Assembly: GCA_003427395.1 (NCBI GenBank)
Contig: BFEA01000497.1
Coordinates: 1,049,443 to 1,075,483 of the forward strand
Length of the DNA: 26,041 nt
Direction of reading: 5' to 3'
Origin: Chara braunii
Taxonomy: Eukaryota > Streptophyta > Charophyceae > Charales > Characeae
Both the position numbers and the translations under genes were made by a program. Position 1 is the stretch's first letter, and every line of letters starts with the position of its first letter. This document shows, in pieces, positions 1 to 9,703 of the stretch. Under the pieces are notes generated by a model. That model searched no databases. It saw only the letters and a program-made list of their open reading frames with translations, and was not told the DNA's origin.

Positions 1-1560
1 TCTCTCTCTCTCTCTCCATGGGAAACCTGGCGTAGCCGCTCCATGTTGCATAATTAATAAGTCCATTTGTATTATTAGTCTGGTTGTGTGTTCTTCAGGT
101 AACTCCATAAAGTGTATACAAGGTCTGCTTCACGCAGGGAAATTATTTTTCCATTGATCAATTTTTTTACTGCAGCTCTCCTGGTTTGCACTTCTTGAAG
201 TTCTTGTCCCATTTTCTCTCTTCATCATTGTGCATCGGCCGTAATCTTTGTGTCTTCCTTTCTTCTTTACCTTGCTACCGGGTGTCTTCCTTTCTTCTTT
301 ACCTTGCTACCGGGTATCGGTTTCCTGTCTCCCCCTTTGATTCTTTATGTGGAGTTGGGTTGATTGGCTGCAACAGTGATACGATTCATTGTCATCTCCA
401 GACGCTGAGTAAGTTCTTGTCTCCTGCCTGCCATGACTGTCTTGTAACTGTTTTTTGTTCCCCTCTCGCTTGTGTTTCTTTCTCCCTCCTAAGTTTTGTT
501 TAACGTTCAATCTTTCCCTCTGTTTTTGCCGACAACGATAGGGTGCTTATCTGGATGCTGGTACAGAGTGTTGAAAAGGGTACAGTGTGTTGAAAGGCCT
601 GCGGTCCCTGATGGATGAACTGGCTGAGGTGATGATGCTGACGTCAAAATGAGTTATTCTGCTACGCTAGCATGATTGGCCGTAAGTGACATTGAGCTAT
701 GGCAGAAGTCTCAGCTGGTGAACATGAAAGCAGTAGGAATGTACAAATAGAGGAGCCTATGATAACAGTAGTGTGGCAGTGAGAATCAGAGGGAAAAAGG
801 ACAGAGGAAAAAAATGTATTCAAGGATGAGGAGGTTGTGTTGAATGTGCCATCTTGAAGATTATGTAAAGTAGGAGCTGCTTTGGGGTTCTTCTATGCTC
901 TTTTCCTTGACAATTAACTCTGTGCAACATGCATGACATGGGTATGAAGCTAGATGACATGAGTTGCGTGGCTAGGTACTTCACAAATGTTCTGCGTCAG
1001 TTGCCATCGCTCTGACCCCTTGTCCAGATTGTGGATCCGATTGTATGCATTGCTCTGTCAAATTAAATATGCCTCTACGCTACCAGCACAGACAGCCAGG
1101 CCCCTTCCAGCTGTACAGGATGTCTTGGGAGACACCCTGCTCAGCCGTCCAGCCAGATGCGTCTGTTCGGCCCATCGCAAAATAAAAGAAACAACATGCA
1201 CAAACACAATGTTTTAGAGGATTCCAATACAAACAGCTTTTGGCTGAGGGTCACCTCCAGTAGCAATCAAATTTGGATGTCAGGAATCTCAGGATTCCAG
1301 ATGTCCGCCTGGACATTCACGCTGGCAACCTTGGTCAGAACACCCTGTCAGCGTAGCTCTGCCTTGGACCTAACCTTCTGCTATTCGTTGTCGGAAACTA
1401 TGTCTGGAACATAGTGTTGAATGACCTTTCTGAATTTCGGGTCCAATGTTACCAGATGTGCGTGTACGGCCCCTGACCTGCGTGTTGTACTCAACTTTGC
1501 ATGTGTACGCAGACAAGAAGATGAACCAGCCGTTGTGCACCTTAGACGACCTGGGGCGCC
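1..1560. other. No supportable gene
   Basis: The segment opens on the end of a CT microsatellite (1-17) and has mixed composition. Open frames at 186-503, 987-1217 and 1157-1414 have no recognisable domain, codon bias or splice context. A minus-strand stretch around 1385-1480 reads as plausible protein (contains VIQHYVPDIVSD) but is closed by stops within a short distance, so it may be a decayed exon or transposon fragment. I make no functional call. Confidence 0.5.
251..314. repeat. Perfect 32-bp tandem duplication
   Basis: Two adjacent identical 32-bp copies (251-282 and 283-314), each running from TGTCTTCC to GCTACCGGG. Perfect identity suggests a recent slippage or local duplication event. 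Confidence 0.9.
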
Positions 1561-1571
1561 GCGCTCATGCG

Positions 1572-1618
1572 CGCGTGTATGTGTCTGTGAGAGAGAGAGA
1601 GACAGAGAGGGGGCAAGA

Positions 1619-1652
<34 letters not shown>

Positions 1653-1992
1653 AGGGTGAGGGGCAGAGAGAGATCTGTGAGTGTAGTCGTCGTCCTCCAC
1701 ATCATCCACCTTCTCCTCCTCTTGCCCATATATCGTCTGTACTCTCCGCGTGGCACTCTTTTTCAACATTTGAAAAAATAGAAATGATAAAGAATCCAGT
1801 GAGTAATTGAGCAACTGTGTGTGTACATGAGAGAGAGAGAGGGAGGGAGAGGAAAGGGACAGAAAAAGAGACCAAGAGTTTCCACATCCACCTCCTCTGC
1901 GGCCTCTGCTTCCTTCTCCTCGTCCTATGCGCCTTGGGGCACTCACTTTCTCGGAATTTGAAAAACAATAAGAAAAAGAAACGAGCAAGAGA
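1572..1992. repeat. Two diverged copies of a GA / pyrimidine-rich module
   Basis: Around 1572-1795 and 1826-1992 the same order of blocks occurs twice: a GAGA tract, a purine-rich run, a CCACATC...CCTCCTC pyrimidine block, a GGCACTC motif, then a TTTGAAAAA-type A-rich end. The copies are strongly diverged. The first carries a 31-nt poly-G run (1621-1651). Polyproline and polyarginine open frames on both strands here are by-products of the simple sequence. Confidence 0.6.
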
Positions 1993-2139
1993 AACCTTTC
2001 TCGGCCTTTTGGCTAAGATCAAGCGTAGTATCTGTTCTGATCAGTTTAATATAAGTGGTACATCGGACAACACGGGGGGGGGGGGGGGGGGGGAAAGAAA
2101 AGAAAAGAAAAGAAAGGAGAACAAGAAACGAGCAAGAGA
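1976..2139 (+). mobile_element. Retrotransposed U2-headed insertion with 17-bp target-site duplication
   Basis: The 17-mer AAGAAACGAGCAAGAGA occurs at 1976-1992 and again, identically, at 2123-2139. Between the copies lie a U2 snRNA 5' part (1993 to about 2073), a 20-nt G run (2074-2093) and an A-rich GAAAA-repeat tail ending in GAAC (2094-2122). A 5'-complete snRNA head, an A-rich 3' tail and a target-site duplication of this length are the hallmarks of insertion by LINE-type target-primed reverse transcription. The poly-G run between head and tail is unusual. The host DNA is itself GA-rich, but a 17-bp exact match containing ACGAGC is unlikely to be chance. Confidence 0.75.
1993..2073 (+). 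pseudogene. U2 spliceosomal snRNA, 5' part (truncated retrocopy)
   Basis: Positions 1995-2050 match the eukaryotic U2 snRNA 5' region almost base for base: the CTTTCTCGGCCTTTTGGCTA stem-loop I, AAGATCAAG, the branch-point recognition element GTAGTA and TCTGTTCT. The CAGTTTAATAT segment follows. The 5' end (ACCTTTCTCGG) is of plant type. A diverged stem IIb-like stretch (GTGGTACATCGGACAACAC) follows after a small deletion. The Sm site and 3' stem-loops III and IV are missing; a poly-G run replaces them. One visible change lies just before the branch-point element (AAGCGTAG instead of AAGTGTAG). No upstream snRNA promoter is visible; duplicated host DNA abuts the 5' end. The copy is almost certainly not functional. 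Confidence 0.88.
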
Positions 2140-2212
2140 TAGAGATATAGATAGATGAATACATAAAGAGCTATGTAAATAACATAGATAAGATAGACAG
2201 AGAAAAGAATAT

Positions 2213-2689
2213 AAGACCATCGGAGAGGGAAGCACAGTGCAGAGGAGAGCTGAGCAGAGGAGAGGGGAGGAGAGAGTACATCAGAGCAGAGAGGAGGGGA
2301 GGAGAGAGGACATCAGAGCAGAGAGGAGAGGAGGAGAGGAGAAAACAGGAAATCAGGAGAAGAGGAGAAGAGGAGAAGAGGTGAGAGGAGAGGAGAGGAG
2401 AGCAGAGGAGAGGAGAGCAGATGAGAGGAGATGAGAGGAGAGGGGAGGAGAAGAGAATAGAAGAGTGGAGAGGATAGAGGAGAAGAGAAGATAAGAGAGG
2501 AGACGAGAGGACAGGACGGGAAAAGAAGTGCGGCGATGAGAAGAGAGGAGTGCAGAAGAGAAGAGAAGAGTAACAGAGGAGATGAGAAGAGAGAAGAGAG
2601 CAGTGGAGAAGAGAAGAGAAGAGCAGAGCAGAGTAGAGCTCTGAAGACGAGAAGAGCAGACAAGAGCAGAGCAGCGGACAGAGAGGAGA
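2213..2689. repeat. GA-rich degenerate microsatellite
   Basis: Purine-only tract built on AGAGG / GAGGA / AGAAG variations. Open frames here are low-complexity and are not called. It continues at 3716-3850, showing that solo LTR 1 was inserted into this tract. Confidence 0.9.
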
Positions 2690-2744
2690 TGTGGCATACT
2701 ACGCAGCCACACGGGCCTGCAGGGCCCGACCAGACGGAAATCGA

Positions 2745-2885
2745 GGGCCTACAGGCCCTGTGTCGTTTCAGCCTAAAAGCCTGAAAACAAGGGCCTACAG
2801 GCCCTGTGTTGTTTCAGCCTAAAAGCATGAAAACGAGAGGGCCTACAGGCCCTGTGTCGTTTCAGCCTAAAAGCCTGAAAACGAG
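2745..2885 (+). repeat. U3 tandem repeat of LTR 1, 46-48 bp x 3
   Basis: Three units starting at 2745, 2791 and 2839. Each contains the interrupted palindrome GGGCCTACAGGCCC followed by TTTCAG-(9 nt)-CTGAAA. The array lies upstream of the TATA box, where U3 enhancers are expected. Confidence 0.9.
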
Positions 2886-3058
2886 GGCCATTTTCAGGCC
2901 CTCATAAAGTCGACCTGCCCTGAAACTTAGGCACCAGACCAGGGTTTTAGCACAGGCCATTTTGGGCCTGTTTTCAAGACAACCTTTGTTTGAACTTCAA
3001 CGCCCGGGTCTGGCATGTTTTGGCATTGGCAAGAGCAGCCTCCTGGACGGGCCAGCAC

Positions 3059-3066
3059 TATATAAG
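3059..3066 (+). promoter_or_regulatory. TATA box of solo LTR 1
   Basis: TATATAAG sits within a context (GGGCCAGCAC...GGCCCGCCCT) conserved in LTR 2, placing the predicted transcription start about 30 bp downstream. The position fits the U3/R border of an LTR. Confidence 0.65.
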
Positions 3067-3715
3067 ACTGGCCCGCCCTACAGGCTGCAGGTAGTCACGA
3101 GGTAGTTCATAGGGACTTCCCAGGCACTTCACGTGCAGGAGGCAGGAGGCAGTCTTCAGGATTCGGCAGCAGCACTCTGGAGGAGCGCTGCAGTAGTAGT
3201 AGTAGCGTTAGGAGTATCGTTCAGCACGGGGCGCTACTAGGATCTAGAGTAGCGTTGGAGAGGGAGAGAGAGTTGGCGGAGGCCAAGGAAACTTACCTGT
3301 GGCGCCATAGCTCCAGCTTCGTCTTCGAGGTACTTCTAAGTCCACCATCTCTCCCTCACCCTCTCGCTACCTGACTTCTCAGTATCTGCAGACTACGAGA
3401 GAGAGATTGGTGACTTTGGGACTTGACGGCATTTGGATCCAGAATCTACATTGGGATTGAGACGTTGGACGAGGGATTATTTGGGACCTGTACCGAAGAC
3501 TTGGTGTTGACGACATTCCCATCTTCCCCTCTTCTTCGTCTACCCCCCCTCTTCTTCGGCCCCTTCACACCATGGAATGATGATGATGTATGTTTGGTCT
3601 GCATTGCAACCTTGATTGATCGGATCGTTGGTATATTAGCCTTCCACTGCACTATCTTGTACTATGTGAGAGAGGTCGGTTCTTGTTCTGGTCTGCACCT
3701 TTACGGTATGCGATA

Positions 3716-3850
3716 GTAGAGGAGGATTGGAGAGCATGAGAAGAGGGGAGGAGAGGAAAGAGACGAGAAGGGCCAAGAGGAGAAGAGGCAAGAAGAGACG
3801 AGAAGAACAGACAGAGAGAGAGGAGACGAGGGGGGGGGGGGAAGAGTCAG
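3716..3850. repeat. GA-rich tract, right flank of LTR 1
   Basis: Continuation of the purine tract interrupted by the solo LTR, with a 12-nt G run near 3830-3841. Arginine/glutamate-rich frames here are low complexity. Confidence 0.8.
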
Positions 3851-3982
3851 ACAGAGAGACAGACAGACACAAATTTCGGGTGGTGGTCGATGTGCTCCTC
3901 TGTCTCCACCTCTCCAGCCAGCTCTTCGTCCACTTCCTCCTCAACCTCGATATCCATCTTCCCATTCTCATGCTCGCATGCC

Positions 3983-3984
<2 letters not shown>

Positions 3985-4068
<84 letters not shown>
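3985..4068 (+). repeat. (CT)42 microsatellite
   Basis: Uninterrupted CT dinucleotide run of 84 bp. The serine/leucine open frames across it are artefacts. It ends 28 bp before a CAG/ATG junction and could act as an extreme polypyrimidine tract for the exon-like stretch at 4097. Confidence 0.95.
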
Positions 4069-4071
<3 letters not shown>

Positions 4072-4096
4072 GTGTGCTTGCGCGCTCTGAACTCAG

Positions 4097-4187
4097 ATGG
4101 ACCTTCGGAAGATGCGACCTGGAACTCCAGCAGATCCTAGGAAGCCTGGCTATGGCTGGCCTGACACCCGTAACCTATGGGGCCCCA
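4097..4187 (+). other. Exon-like stretch with splice-site signals
   Basis: The stretch is preceded by a long pyrimidine tract and CTGAACTCAG (acceptor-like, AG at 4095-4096) and followed by GTAAGT at 4188-4193 (donor consensus). The frame starting at the ATG encodes a proline/glycine-rich peptide (starts MDLRKMRPGTPADPRKPGYG). I see no family match. It could be a real small exon of a host gene or a decayed transposon. The supporting evidence is only splice-like signals plus an open frame of about 30 codons. Confidence 0.25.
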
Positions 4188-4912
4188 GTAAGTCCTCTAG
4201 CCATTACTTGCTGCATTCCTCCATCCTCACCAGTGATATCTTAACTACTATACTAAAGTTTATCAGTCGTGGGCTCTGACACACTCTGCAGTGGCCAATC
4301 TGGGTCGTCCGATCGCGGTCGATATTCGTCCTGAAACACTTCCGTTGGTCGACACTTGGTTTCGCGGTTGGTGGACAAGTGGATAGCCTACCTGGCCGAG
4401 AAAACTGTCCGTGAACATAGAGAGCTTCTACGAATATCCGAGATTTTCCGAGAGTGTTAGACGATTCTTGAGAGAGCGAAGGGTTCATATGAGCGTAAAT
4501 TTTGGGGGCTGAATATGGTCGCATTCGAGGTCGTATGCACAAAAAGAAAAGAAAAACAGTTTTCGCATTTGATAGGTCATGTCATGATGACCGTGTGCCA
4601 GAGTGTTGAAGGGGCAAGAGTGTTCACACTATCGCAATTTTTTGGGGCCGAACAAGGTCACATTCAGGGCCGTATGCGGAAAGAAAAGAGAAAATAAAGA
4701 AGAGCAGTCTGAAAGGATTTCTGGGTCATGGCACGCCAGAGCCGCAAAGCGCATGCTCTGACACATCTGACACCACACGTCATCATGAGCGTCATCATGA
4801 GATAGCGCAGGGAGAAAAACAAAAGACCTAGCGCAGGGGGAAAAAAAGCTGTTGAAATACAGACCTGAGGTTGAATCCAGATGGCACACACACACATGCA
4901 CACGACCCTACC
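4188..4912. repeat. Unassigned DNA with an imperfect 141-bp duplication
   Basis: No gene is seen. Around 4493-4560 and 4634-4700 a block recurs (TTTTGGGGGCTGAATATGG versus TTTTGGGGCCGAACAAGG, then GGTCGTATGC / GGCCGTATGC and an A-rich end), about 141 bp apart. Shorter motifs such as CGTCATCATGAG and TAGCGCAGGG are also doubled at 4775-4850. Confidence 0.5.
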
Positions 4913-5232
4913 CACCTTCCCGCCCGCCCACAATGTTTTTTTCTTTCCGGGCCCACCAACCACCCACCCACCTACACCAATATCATTATGTCACTGTAGC
5001 TCGGGTTTGAAGCTTGCTGCTTGGTGGCTGCAGCTGGGGTTGGCACGCCCACCTGCCCGCCCACCCACAATTTTTCCTTTTCCCGGCCACCACCCACCCA
5101 CCCACCCATACCAGTATTATTCTATTACTGTAGGTCGGGTACTGAAGCTTGCTGCTTGGTGGTTGCAGCGGGGGTTAGCGCGCGCAGGCCCCCACCCTCC
5201 CACAATTTATTGTTTTTGGGGCCACCACCCAC
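4913..5232. repeat. About 136-bp tandem repeat, 2.3 copies
   Basis: CCCACCCACAAT-type blocks begin near 4920, 5057 and 5192. Each is followed by a pyrimidine run and CCACCCACC; the first two then continue into a TAGGTCGGG / GAAGCTTGCTGCTTGGTGG segment. CA/CC-rich. Proline-rich frames across it are not called. Confidence 0.8.
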
Positions 5233-5311
5233 CTGCAAGGAAAATGAACGAGAGCGATAGACAGAAAACCAAATTGCAATATCATGCTGAACGCACAAGG
5301 CAATAAGATGC

Positions 5312-5528
5312 ATGCCAAATAGGAGCAATACAATGAACCCAAATGTCAATGTCGGCCCATCACCAACATGGTATCCAATGTCACCCTTTTATAATGGCGC
5401 TCAGCGCCCAGCCTATCCTTCTCAGTACCTACTCCAGCCTACTCTACGTATATGCAACAGGAGTCACTTCAAGCTGAAGACCAATGTATGTGACGATGTC
5501 GCTAATGCAGACTGCCAATGTACACCAG
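5312..5528 (+). other. Possible exon or gag-like remnant
   Basis: An open frame (ATG 5312, open to 5572) encodes an Asn/Pro/Tyr/Gln-rich stretch (MNPNVNVGPSPTWYPMSPFY) more protein-like than its surroundings. A second frame over 5430-5486 gives a different plausible peptide (contains YMQQESLQAED), suggesting a frameshift near 5425. Two donor-like sites exist: GTATGT at 5529 after CCAG, and GTATGTG at 5486. Composition resembles disordered N-terminal parts of host or retroelement gag-like proteins, but no motif identifies it. Confidence 0.22.
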
Positions 5529-5572
5529 GTATGTGTACCGTCTCTCCCCTCTCATCGCCTTGTCTCCCATAG

Positions 5573-6537
5573 TGTGCGCCCTCATCACCTAACGATCACC
5601 ATCGCCCACACCAGCCCGCGCCCAAGTAGCCCGACTATGGGTGTTGTGCGCCCGCTGCCATCGCAGCACCCCACTCATGTCATGCGTCCGTGTGCGCCTC
5701 TGGCCAGCGCCCAAGCAGCCTCCTGCACTCAACGCAGCAGCGTGGTCGCCCGGATGTGCAAAGCAAGAATGTGCACTAGCTGGGCGAGGCACTTTCCTAA
5801 ATGGAAAGTGCAGCCCTGCTCTAGGCTGCCTGGGCCTGTCGAGCATGTGCCCAGTAGCTTCACGTTGGGCCAAGGTGTTTGTTCCCAGGCCCATGCAGAC
5901 AGTGAGTGGTCTGGGCCCGCAGCAGTTAAACTGCCTAACTGTGTGACGTGGCTGTTGTCACTCGCTTCTCTCTCATTGGCTTTCGGGCCACTTGCTACGT
6001 TGCTGCCTGGATTTTCATTGGCCGAGAGCCTCTGGCCACATTGCTCCTGAGAAAAGCCCAACGACTCACGATGTCATGCTCACACTGGCGGAGCCCTTGT
6101 AACCAACTGGCGTTGTGGAACTGTCTAACGCCCCAACATGCAAAAATGATAAAATTAGGGCCTCGTGTCAAAATGCAGGCCCGCCTCCACTTTGGCCAGT
6201 CGGGTGCCTCGGCCTAGAAGCCACTGGGAGGGCTCATTTCTCGCACTCGCTCCTCCTTAGCTTTGAAAGTCCGCTGAGATGCTTCTACGCAGGTGCTTCC
6301 CCTTCAACTCTCGTTCATATTCAGCAACTATCTCAGGTGTTGTCTAGATTAACTCTCATGTGAACCAAAGGTCTTCCTTTGGATCCTTGTGATACCTGAA
6401 TCCGACTCAGTGTAGGGCCCCACCCTGTTAGATTTTCGAGTCTGAGTCGACCCCTTCATAGGGTCCCAGTTGGCTCGACTCCGCCCACCCTCATGCTCAG
6501 AGCGCGGAGCCATTCTTCGCAGAGTCACCCCCACCTA
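5573..6537. other. Unassigned, no supportable gene
   Basis: GC-moderate sequence with two CATTGG-type CCAAT boxes (about 5975-6025). Open frames on both strands overlap each other without domain or codon evidence. Confidence 0.4.
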
Positions 6538-7078
6538 CCTTCTTAACCCGAAAAAAACGTACGTACGTTATATTCGAATTACCTTCGAAATTGTTCTTTT
6601 TTTTCGGATAGAACATACGGACAAATACAACGTACGTATGTAGTATTCAAATTTTTACAATTTTTATTTTTTTTTTAATATTCAAAAAAATCTGAAAAAA
6701 CAAAATGTTGTACAACAATGCAATACGAACAACTTTTGCCCGAGGGTCTTGGCGAAATTCACAACCAAATTCAAAGGGGGGAAAAAAAACGAGGATAAAA
6801 ATATTTTTTATGGCAGGGACATTCTGTTCACTGATTTTTTCATAACTTGATTTTATGTTGTACAAAATTGCCACGCAAATAACTTTTGCCTGAGGGTCTT
6901 GGCGAAATTCCTAGTCAAATCCGAGATAAAAAAAAAAACAATAGCGGTACTATAAACTTTTTAAAAGTTGTACCCTAAAACTCGTTATATAACATACGAA
7001 CGTTGTATTCGAATACAACGTACCCCATACGTTGTATTCGTATACAACGTACGTACGTTTTTTTTCGGGTTAAGGAGG
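6538..7078. mobile_element. 541-bp MITE with about 32-bp terminal inverted repeats
   Basis: The left end (from CCTTCTTAACCCG) and the right end (CGGGTTAAGGAGG) are inverted copies continuing through an A/T run into ACGTACGTACGTT. TA lies directly outside both ends (6536-6537, 7079-7080), fitting Tc1/mariner or Stowaway-type insertion. An alternative is a piggyBac-type element bounded by the TTAA inside these ends (6543-6546 and 7070-7073) with CCCG/CGGG termini. The AT-rich interior encodes nothing recognisable. It holds a direct repeat (AACTTTTGCCCGAGGGTCTT and its variant near 6730 and 6881, about 151 bp apart) and subterminal palindromes built on ACGTTGTATTCG. Confidence 0.85.
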
Positions 7079-7320
7079 TAGTGCTTTGAGATGGATGAGG
7101 GTGGGCCAACAAGCGAGAGAGCTTTGACATTGCGGATGTAGCTCAACTCTCCCGCCAGGTGGGTAATCTCGCCAATCCTTCGCAAGCACACATTCTTTGA
7201 TACCTTTGTTATGTTCACATGCAATTGCTCCTTGCAATACTTAAGCAGTCTAGGGGGTCCTTTGGAAATTTTTTTTCTTATATATGTAGGCCAAGCGTCC
7301 TCCTTGGGCCACGCATCCAT
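7074..7320 (-). other. Minus-strand open frame interrupted by the MITE
   Basis: Reading leftwards from ATG at 7320 there are about 80 codons of protein-like sequence (contains LLKYCKEQLHVNITKVSK and IGEITHLAGEL) before the frame runs into the MITE. Stop codons immediately precede the ATG, so the start is plausible. No family is recognised. If the MITE excised at TA the frame would close at once; if it excised at TTAA it would stay open for about 16 more codons. It may be a truncated host exon or an older transposon frame. Confidence 0.25.
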
Positions 7321-7328
7321 TCACTAAG

Positions 7329-8265
7329 TGCAGAATCCTAGAGGCGTCATTGAGGTAGAGGGGTGCCCCTCCGCTTACGCCCGTGGACTAAGTGACGTTG
7401 GCCCCTATTGCCTCACTAGGGTGCCCTCTGCTCCGTCCTCTAGCTGGTCTATATGTTGGCTTCCTTTATCTCATGCCTCATTCATGTTTTCCACATCGTG
7501 TCTTGCCGTTTGCCTATACACCCCTTAGTCTTTTCGGGGCCCCGCCACACTTTCATGCGACTTGGTGACCCTTTCGGCCACCTCTTACTTCCGCAAGCTT
7601 TCGACCATTCAGACCACATTTCCTTTCACAAGCAGGACAACATGCACAATAAACTCGTTCATGGGGGAGGGTTATGTTCACAACCCATTCAACTTCTGTC
7701 CCTTTTTGCCGCCTGGTCTCTCCGGATGCTATTGAGCTCAAGACATCTTAGGGTTACTTACCTGCATACTCAATGCAACATAAACAAGCACAACCCTCAT
7801 TCGGGGTCAGCACATAATCCCTTCCACATGCTTATTTTCTTTATCCCTTAGTTCCTTTCTTCTCAATTTCTTTCCATTGCCCAACCCATCCTCTTCTCTT
7901 TCACATGCAGTCGGGGTGTTGGTAGAGTCCACCGATCTTTCTTTCACTCTGCAATTTTTTTCAAGCCTCGGAAGTTGTCAATCCTCAAGTCCTTATGAAT
8001 AGTCAAGTCCTTTGTGTTCACAAGTCTTTCCAATCCTCAAACACTTTTCCTTCTTGGTGGCGCAAGAGACCGACAACCCTCCTCTTGCACTGTCTTTCCA
8101 CCAAGTGAGGCCAAAGTTGTTTCACCATTCGTCCCCTAACAATGTGACAAGTGAGTGGGGAAGGGTTAGTCGCATGCCAAAAAGAGAAGATGCAAGTGAA
8201 GGGTTAAGATTAGACTTCAGAGTATGGGAGGGGTAGATGAGAGGGAGTCCGTGAATAAAGGGGGG

Positions 8266-8297
<32 letters not shown>

Positions 8298-8403
8298 ACC
8301 TATGTCTAATAAAAGTTTATCCCCTACTTGTCCTACCGTCCTACCTAAGACCCCCTTTTGTTTTGCAATCCCATATTCCTTCGAACATGGCGTCAGTCGG
8401 CCA
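7329..8403. other. Unassigned, no supportable gene
   Basis: Mixed-composition DNA with a (GA)14 tract at about 8268-8295. Short frames (such as 7453-7851) lack any recognisable feature. Confidence 0.4.
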
Positions 8404-9703
8404 ATAAGGCGGGGGAAGAGGAAGGTGTGAGGTGGTTTGCTATGTTGGATGGGTGATGAAGGTGGAGGAGGAAAAAGGTGTGAGGTGGTTGCCTATGGCA
8501 AATGGGTGAAGGAGGTGGGGGAGGAAGACGGTGTGAGGTGGTTGGCTATAATTGGATGGGTGAAGGGGGTGGAGGAGGAAGGTGTGAGGTGGTTGGCTAT
8601 GCTGGATGGGTGATGGTGGTAGAGGAGGAAAAGCGTGTGAGGTGGGCGGCTATGGTGGATGGGTGCAGGTGGAGAAGGAAGAAGGTGTGAGATGGGTGGC
8701 TATGGTGGATGGGGGAAGGAGGTGGTGGAGGAAGAAGGTGTGAGGTGGTTGGCTATGGTGGATGGGCGATGGTGGTGAAGGAGGAAGAAGGTGTGAGGTG
8801 GGTGGCTATGGTGGATGGGTTAAGGAGGTGGAGGAGAACGAAGGTGTGAGGTGGGCGGCTATGGTGGATGGGTAAAGGAGGTGGAGCAGGAAGAAGGTGT
8901 GAGGTGGTAGGCTATGGCGGATGGGTGAAGGAGGTGGGGGAAGAAGAAGGTGTGAGGCAGTTGGCTATGGTGGACGGGTGATGGAGGTGGAAAAGGAAGA
9001 ATGTGTGAGGTGGGCAGCTATGGTGAATGGGTGAAGGAGGTAGAGGAGGAAGAAGGTGCAAGATGGTTGCCTATGGTGGATGGGTGAAGGAGGTGGAGGA
9101 GGAAGAAGGTGTGAGGTGGGTGGCTATGGTGGATGGGTGAAGGAGGTGAATGAGGAAGAAGGTGTGAGGTGATTGGCTATGGTGGACGGGTGAAGGAGGT
9201 GGGGGAGGTGGGGGAGAAAGGTGTGAGGCGGTTGGCTATGGTGGACGGCTGATGGAGGTGGACGAGGAAAAAGGTGTCAGGTGGGCGTCTTTGGTGGATG
9301 GGTGAAGGAGGTAAAGGAGGAAGAAGGTGCGAGGTTGTTGGCTATGGTGGATGAGTGAAAGAGATGGAGGAGGAAGAGGTGGTCGGCTATGCTGGATGGG
9401 TGGAACTGGAGTAGGACGAAGGTGTGAGGTGGTTGCCTATGGTGGAAGGGTGAAGGAGGTGGGGGAGGAAGAAGGTGTGAGGTGGGCGGCTATGGTGGAT
9501 GGGTGAAGGAGGTGGAGGAGAAAGAAAGTGTGAGGTGGGCGGCTATGGTGGATGTGTGAAGGAGGTAGAGGAGGAGGAAGGTGTGAGGTGATTGGTTATG
9601 GTGGATGGGTGTAGGAGGTGGAGGAGGAAGAAGGTTGTAGGTGGTTAGCTATGGTGGATGGGTGAAGGAGGTGGGGGAGGAAGAAGGTATGAGGCGGTTG
9701 GCC
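8404..9703 (+). repeat. 53-bp minisatellite, about 24 copies
   Basis: The consensus unit reads GTGTGAGGTGGTTGGCTATG, then GTGGATGGGTGAAGGAGGTG, then GAGGAGGAAGAAG. Units vary by point changes and small indels. The G-rich strand is the given strand and holds many GGTGG/GGAGG runs. The period is not a multiple of three, so it is not coding. Confidence 0.93.

Larger units (their letters stand above)
2690..3715 (+). mobile_element. Solo LTR 1 (1,026 bp, same family as LTR 2)
   Basis: The element starts TGTGGCATAC and ends GTATGCGATA, the latter a mutated form of the GTATGCAACA end of the partner copy at 13134-14383. The flanking pentamers GGAGA (2685-2689) and GTAGA (3716-3720) match at 4 of 5 positions, as expected for an aged 5-bp duplication. 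Internal order is terminal block, palindromic tandem repeats, TATA box, then a GC-balanced R/U5-like region. This region shares long near-identical stretches with LTR 2, including CTTACCTGTGGCGCCATAGC and ACACCATGGAATGATGATG. No primer-binding site follows and no polypurine tract precedes, so this is a solo LTR left by recombination. Open frames inside are not called. Confidence 0.82.

Noticed and set aside
1542-2022. Proline/arginine-rich proteins on both strands
   Set aside because: They are translations of poly-G and GA tracts, open in several frames at once.
3727-4244. Long Ser/Leu-rich ORFs
   Set aside because: They run through the (CT)42 microsatellite in several frames.
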